64,000 nucleotides of DNA, from the NCBI RefSeq assembly GCF_002379585.1, contig NZ_DFUE01000043.1:8960-72959 (forward strand), written 5' to 3'. The notes under the pieces were generated by a model that saw only the letters and a list, made by a program, of their open reading frames with translations, ran no database searches and had not been told where the DNA came from. Origin of the DNA: Pseudomonas sp. UBA4194 (GTDB taxonomy: Bacteria > Pseudomonadota > Gammaproteobacteria > Pseudomonadales > Pseudomonadaceae). Both the position numbers and the translations under genes were made by a program. Below, one piece after another: positions 60,022 through 64,000 of this stretch; within the stretch, counting starts at the first letter, position 1, and the number at the start of each line of letters is the position of its first letter.

Positions 60022-62619
60022 ATGAATACCACTGCCCCTCAAGATTCACCTGCACGCCATTCAATCCACACGCAACGTTTTGTATTGTCACTGGCCGCCC
60101 TGTTCGCCATTGGCGTGGCCATCGCCGGCGGGACGCTGCTCAACATCGCCGCCAGCCTCGACGAAGACGCGGTCACCCAGAGCCGCTTCTATACTCAACG
60201 CGCACTCGACAACCGCATTGCCACTTCGAAAAACTACATCACCAGCTACGCCTATTGGACCGCCGCCTACGACCATCTGACCGGCGAGGTCGACAAGCGC
60301 TGGGCCTATGACGAACGCAATATGGGCGAAACCCTGTACAGCATCGATGGCTACGAAGGGGTTTTCGTGGTCGATCAGGGCCAGACGCGCTATGCCGTGG
60401 TTCGCGGGGCACTCACCCAGCAGCCCATCGAGCGCTTCTTCAAGGCGCCCCTGGCAGACCTGATCGACAATGCAAGAACCGCCCCCGGCGCTACCCCCGT
60501 GAGCCGCTATGGCATTTTCGAGGGCTGGCCGGCGATCATTTCCGCACAGCTGATTCTGCCCAACGATGACCGCCGCGACGCGGATCGCAACAGCGCCTCG
60601 GTGCTGCTGTTCGTCGACCAGCTGACCCCCACCAAGCTGGCGCGCCTGGGCAGCGATTACGACCTGCCGGCCCTGACCGCCGTGGACAACCTGGCGGACC
60701 ACAGCACCGGCCCTCGTCTGGCGTTGGACCAGACCGGCTTCAGCCTCTCGTGGGAGCCCCGCCAGCCCGGCAATGAGCTGCTCTGGTCGGTGGTACCGGC
60801 CATGAGCGCCGTTGTGCTGACCCTGGCCTTGCTGCTGCTGTGGTTTTTTCGGCATGCCCTGCGCGCCTCGCGACAGGTCGACAGCAGCTACGCCCGCCTG
60901 CAGAGCACGCACCAGACATTGGAAGCCAGCGAAGAGCGCTTCCGCGCCGTGGCCGAGGCAGCCTCGGACTGGATCTGGGAAACCGATGAATACAACCGGC
61001 TGACCTACCTTTCCAGCCGCTTTGCCACGGTCACCGGGTTTCACAACGATACCTGGCAGGGCCAACCCATCGAGCTGCTGCTCAACTGCGACACCACCCC
61101 TTTGAAGTTGTGGCTGCACCATCTCGACGGCGAACAGGGGCTGAACAACCTGCGCTGTTCCTACCGGGATCACGGCGGCCAGCAACGCTACTGTCGGGTG
61201 GCGGCCCGCCCTATCCTGCGCGGCAGCACCTTGCTGGGTTACCGCGGCACGGCCACCGACATCACCGACGAAGTCGCCGCTCATGCGCAGATTGCCCACT
61301 TGTCCATGCACGACGCCCTGACTGGCCTGTGCAACCGCCACAAGCTGACCCGCTTCCTCGATGAAACACTGGCCAAGCGTGACGACCCAACGCCGCTGAC
61401 CTTGCTGCTGCTGGACCTGGACAACTTCAAGCCCATCAACGATTCCCTGGGTCATCCGGCAGGCGACGCGGTATTGCTGGAGATTGCCGGGCGTTTGCGC
61501 GACAGCACCCGCGATGGCGACCTGGTGGCGCGACTGGGGGGTGACGAATTCGTGATCGTGCTCAGCGCCATGCACAACGCGCTGGAGATCGACCGCTTCT
61601 GCCAGCGTCTGATCGATAACGTCCAGCGTCCGGTCTTTTACGATGATCAACCCTTGCATGTCGGGGTGAGCATCGGCGTGGTGCAAAGCCGGCAGCACGA
61701 CTGCGACGCCAACGAGTTGCTGCGCTGTGCTGACATCGCCCTGCAGGAAGCCAAGGGCGACGGCAAAAACACCTGGCGGTATTTCGCCTCGCAGATGAAC
61801 GATCAGATTCAGCAACGCCGACAATTGGAAATCGACCTGCGCATGGCGGTGAAACACCAGCAGTTCGTCCTCTATTACCAGCCACGCTACAAGGTCGACG
61901 GCAAGGAAATCGTCGCTGTCGAGGCCCTGGTGCGCTGGGAGCATCCGGTAGAAGGACTGTTGGCGCCGGACACCTTCATCCCGCTGGCTGAGCAGACCGA
62001 CCTGATTGTTCCTTTGGGGCGCTGGGTGCTGCGCGAGGCCTGCGAGACCGCCCGCCACTGGCCGGAAAGAATCACGATGTCGGTCAACCTGTCGCCGGTG
62101 CAATTCAGCCGTAGCGATGTAGTGCGCGACGTGCGCGACGCCCTGATGCAAAGCCGCCTGCCCGCCAGCCGCCTGGAGCTGGAGATTACCGAGAACGTGA
62201 TGCTCAACGACATCGACGGCGCCCTGAGCACCATGATCAGCCTCAAAGAGCTGGGCGTGCGCCTGAACATGGACGACTTCGGCACCGGTTACTCCTCGCT
62301 GGGTTACCTGCGCACCTACCCGTTCGACGGCATCAAGATCGACAAGCGTTTCATCGCCAATATGGGCAATAGCGACAAAGACCGCGCCGTGGTGCAGGCG
62401 ATCATCAACCTGGCCAAGGCCATGGGGCTGACGGTCACCGCCGAAGGGGTGGAAACCGCGCAACAACTGCAATGCCTTGGCCACGACCAGTGCCACGAGG
62501 TACAAGGCTTCTTCCTCAGTCGCCCCGTGGACCGCTATGGCTTTGAACGCCTGCTCAAGCTGCAGGGGAAGCTGCGCGGGCCTGCACAAGCCAAGCAGGT
62601 GACGATGGCGACCCGGTAG
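60022..62619 (+). CDS. CHASE4-PAS-GGDEF-EAL cyclic-di-GMP signalling protein
   Basis: An 865-residue inner-membrane protein. A first membrane segment (about 20-42) and a second (about 255-276) flank a periplasmic CHASE4 sensor domain (NYITSYAYWTAAYDHL). A PAS domain (about 300-420) follows, then a GGDEF domain with an intact GGDEF (506-510) and I-site RDGD (497-500), and an EAL domain with intact EAL (634-636). Both cyclase and phosphodiesterase motifs look functional. The input ligand is unknown. The stop codon lies in the loop of a perfect 17-bp inverted repeat. Confidence 0.92.
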   Translation: MNTTAPQDSPARHSIHTQRFVLSLAALFAIGVAIAGGTLLNIAASLDEDAVTQSRFYTQRALDNRIATSKNYITSYAYWTAAYDHLTGEVDKRWAYDERNMGETLYSIDGYEGVFVVDQGQTRYAVVRGALTQQPIERFFKAPLADLIDNARTAPGATPVSRYGIFEGWPAIISAQLILPNDDRRDADRNSASVLLFVDQLTPTKLARLGSDYDLPALTAVDNLADHSTGPRLALDQTGFSLSWEPRQPGNELLWSVVPAMSAVVLTLALLLLWFFRHALRASRQVDSSYARLQSTHQTLEASEERFRAVAEAASDWIWETDEYNRLTYLSSRFATVTGFHNDTWQGQPIELLLNCDTTPLKLWLHHLDGEQGLNNLRCSYRDHGGQQRYCRVAARPILRGSTLLGYRGTATDITDEVAAHAQIAHLSMHDALTGLCNRHKLTRFLDETLAKRDDPTPLTLLLLDLDNFKPINDSLGHPAGDAVLLEIAGRLRDSTRDGDLVARLGGDEFVIVLSAMHNALEIDRFCQRLIDNVQRPVFYDDQPLHVGVSIGVVQSRQHDCDANELLRCADIALQEAKGDGKNTWRYFASQMNDQIQQRRQLEIDLRMAVKHQQFVLYYQPRYKVDGKEIVAVEALVRWEHPVEGLLAPDTFIPLAEQTDLIVPLGRWVLREACETARHWPERITMSVNLSPVQFSRSDVVRDVRDALMQSRLPASRLELEITENVMLNDIDGALSTMISLKELGVRLNMDDFGTGYSSLGYLRTYPFDGIKIDKRFIANMGNSDKDRAVVQAIINLAKAMGLTVTAEGVETAQQLQCLGHDQCHEVQGFFLSRPVDRYGFERLLKLQGKLRGPAQAKQVTMATR

Positions 62620-62648
62620 CTCGCCATCGTCACCTGCAAGAGCTTTTT
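62595..62648 (+). terminator. Long perfect inverted repeat overlapping the gene end
   Basis: GCAGGTGACGATGGCGA (62595-62611) and its exact reverse complement (62621-62637) form a 17-bp stem with a nine-base loop that includes the TAG stop. A short T run follows at 62644-62648. It could terminate transcription, although the T run lies several bases beyond the stem. Confidence 0.6.
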
Positions 62649-62735
62649 ACAGCAGCAGGCGTGGCCGCTAGACTGAGCGCACCGTTAAGCCGGGGCATCG
62701 TCCCCCCGCACATCGTTCAACTCAGTGGACACGTC

Positions 62736-63932
62736 ATGGTCAAGACTGTAGCTGCGGACATCGCCATCATCGCGCGCATCAATGCCGTGCCCGCCATCCT
62801 GCAAGTGATCTGCGAAACTACCGGCATGCGCTTTGCGGCGGTGGCTCGCGTTACCGAGACTTCCTGGACCGCCTGCGCGGTACTCGACACCCTGGGTTTC
62901 GGCCTGGATGTTGGCGGCGAGCTCGACGTCAGCACGACCCTGTGCCACGAGATCCGTGCCAGCCATCAGACCGTGATCATCGACAAGGCCAGCGAGGACG
63001 AACTGTACTGCGCCCATCACACGCCCAGGATCTACCGGTTCGAAAGCTACATTTCGGTGCCGGTGTTCCGCACCGATGGCAGCTTCTTCGGCACCATCTG
63101 CGCCCTCGACCCGCGCCCCGCCAACCTCAAGAGCAGTGCGATCCGGCCCATGATGGAATCGTTCGCGCGGCTGCTCTCGGTGCAGATGGAAACCGAAGAG
63201 AACTACCAACGCACCGAGGCTGCCCTGGTCGAGGAGCGGGAAATCGCCGACCTGCGCGACCAGTTCATCGCCGTGCTGGGGCACGATCTGCGCAACCCGT
63301 TGTTCGCCATCGGCGCCGGCGCCGAGCTGCTGCAACGGCGCATCACCGATGAGAAAAACCTGGGCATCGTCAAACACATTCAGACCAGTGCCCGCCGCGC
63401 CTCACAGCTGATCGAAGACGTCCTGGACTTCGCCCGCGGACGGCTCGGCGCTGGCATCGTGGTGGACCTCAAGGACTGCCCGGAGCTGGCGAAAAGCCTT
63501 GAGCACGTCGTCTCCGAGATCCAGCGCATACATCCGCAACGCACCATCGAACTGAACATCGGTGACCTGAACGGCATCGTCTGTGACGTGGAACGGGTTG
63601 GGCAACTGCTGTCCAACCTGGTCGCCAACGCCATCAGTCACGGCGCCCCACAGGGCCCGGTGCGCGTATCGGCCCACGTCAACGAAGGGGCTTTCGCGCT
63701 TTCGGTGCATAACCAGGGCGACCCCATCCCTGCCGCCGTCAAGACGCAACTGTTCAAGCCCTTCTCCCGGCCAGGCCGCAACAGCCCGCGCAGTGGCCTG
63801 GGTCTGGGCTTGTACATTGCCCAGCAAATCGCGCTGGCCCACGGCGGCCACATGGACGTGACCTCGACCGAGGCCGGTGGCACGCTGTTCGTGTTCAATC
63901 TGCCGCTGCAGCGCCCGGTTCAGCCGCGGTAG
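62736..63932 (+). CDS. GAF-domain sensor histidine kinase (orphan)
   Basis: A 398-residue soluble kinase. An N-terminal GAF domain (about residues 5-155, including HHTPRIYRFESYISVPVFR and GTICALDPRPANL) precedes the kinase core. The phospho-accepting His is in LGHDLRNPLFAIGAG, the N-box is LLSNLVANAISHG, and the G-box is SGLGLGLYIAQQIALAHGG. The first G-box is degenerate (NQGDPIP instead of DxGxG). No response regulator lies beside it. I use the ATG at 62736, although the frame extends to 62661. Confidence 0.87.
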   Translation: MVKTVAADIAIIARINAVPAILQVICETTGMRFAAVARVTETSWTACAVLDTLGFGLDVGGELDVSTTLCHEIRASHQTVIIDKASEDELYCAHHTPRIYRFESYISVPVFRTDGSFFGTICALDPRPANLKSSAIRPMMESFARLLSVQMETEENYQRTEAALVEEREIADLRDQFIAVLGHDLRNPLFAIGAGAELLQRRITDEKNLGIVKHIQTSARRASQLIEDVLDFARGRLGAGIVVDLKDCPELAKSLEHVVSEIQRIHPQRTIELNIGDLNGIVCDVERVGQLLSNLVANAISHGAPQGPVRVSAHVNEGAFALSVHNQGDPIPAAVKTQLFKPFSRPGRNSPRSGLGLGLYIAQQIALAHGGHMDVTSTEAGGTLFVFNLPLQRPVQPR

Positions 63933-64000
63933 GTGCCTTCAGCGGTGCGCAGCGCTGTCGCTTTACCCACCGACAGCGGGCAGCGGCGCACCGACGATGA

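Noticed and set aside
59739..60032. A 98-residue N-terminal extension of the metallo-beta-lactamase-fold protein
   Set aside because: The extension has no coding character and overlaps the start of the divergent GGDEF-EAL gene. The ATG at 59738 gives a normal signal peptide.
60088..62589. 833-codon minus-strand open frame opposite the GGDEF-EAL gene
   Set aside because: It is an antisense shadow typical of high-GC codon bias. The plus-strand frame has every expected domain and motif.

Overview
The window is about 64 kb of GC-rich bacterial chromosome and almost certainly comes from a Pseudomonas. The evidence is the gene content, the GTAGCAGCGGCGTAAGCC-type REP palindromes scattered between genes (about 14 copies), a perfect PtxS-type operator, and promoters of the sigma-54 (-24/-12) class. 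I see no prophage, insertion sequence, CRISPR array or rRNA. One tRNA (Val, GAC) is present.

Layout. (1) 0-2.7 kb: a LysR regulator divergent from a YcaC-like hydrolase and a pirin. (2) 2.8-15.2 kb: a phenylacetate (paa) catabolic cluster. paaY-paaX run leftward; paaFGHK, then paaABCDE and paaZ run rightward. The usual paaI and paaJ are absent. A TGTATCAC box, the probable PaaX operator, lies between the -35 and -10 hexamers of all three promoters (paaY, paaF, paaA). (3) 15.4-17.7 kb: a cysteine hydrolase, a DUF1003 membrane protein and a DUF1778/GNAT toxin-antitoxin pair. (4) 17.7-36.2 kb: a catabolic island. It starts with a TetR regulator and a divergent NicC-like flavin monooxygenase. Then comes a tightly packed 17-gene operon (20.07-34.56 kb): ABC importer, SDR, cupin, alpha/beta hydrolase, IclR regulator, second SDR, ThDP enzyme, aspartate dehydrogenase-like protein, aldehyde dehydrogenase, extradiol (VOC) dioxygenase, two small proteins, Rieske oxygenase, RidA and VanB-type reductase. 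It ends at a clear terminator and is followed by an outer-membrane porin gene. Both the operon and the porin have sigma-54 promoter elements with similar AT-rich sites upstream, so they look like one regulon. I do not recognise the complete pathway. The enzymes suggest import of a small aromatic or N-containing compound, Rieske oxygenation, ring cleavage, and processing of aldehyde and imine/amine intermediates. This is the best candidate here for an undescribed system.

(5) 36.4-42.2 kb: a LysR regulator convergent with a class III aminotransferase that is co-transcribed with a DctPQM TRAP transporter, then a TauE/SafE-type permease. (6) 42.7-48.0 kb: an exported beta-propeller protein behind a PtxS-type operator, a cytochrome c, a class C beta-lactamase-like protein, a small exported protein and an orphan GAF histidine kinase. 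(7) 48.1-51.4 kb: tRNA-Val, six clustered REPs, a SecC-tailed UPF0149 protein, and a nitrilase paired with an internally duplicated membrane protein. (8) 51.7-56.5 kb: a LacI-controlled sugar-acid operon with a GudP-like transporter, a D-2-hydroxyacid dehydrogenase and an enolase-superfamily dehydratase, with two LacI-type palindromes. (9) 56.7-64 kb: an alpha/beta hydrolase, a formate/nitrite-type transporter, a metallo-beta-lactamase-fold hydrolase, a CHASE4-PAS-GGDEF-EAL protein and a second orphan GAF histidine kinase.

All function assignments rest on reading motifs and recalled family resemblance. No database search was run.
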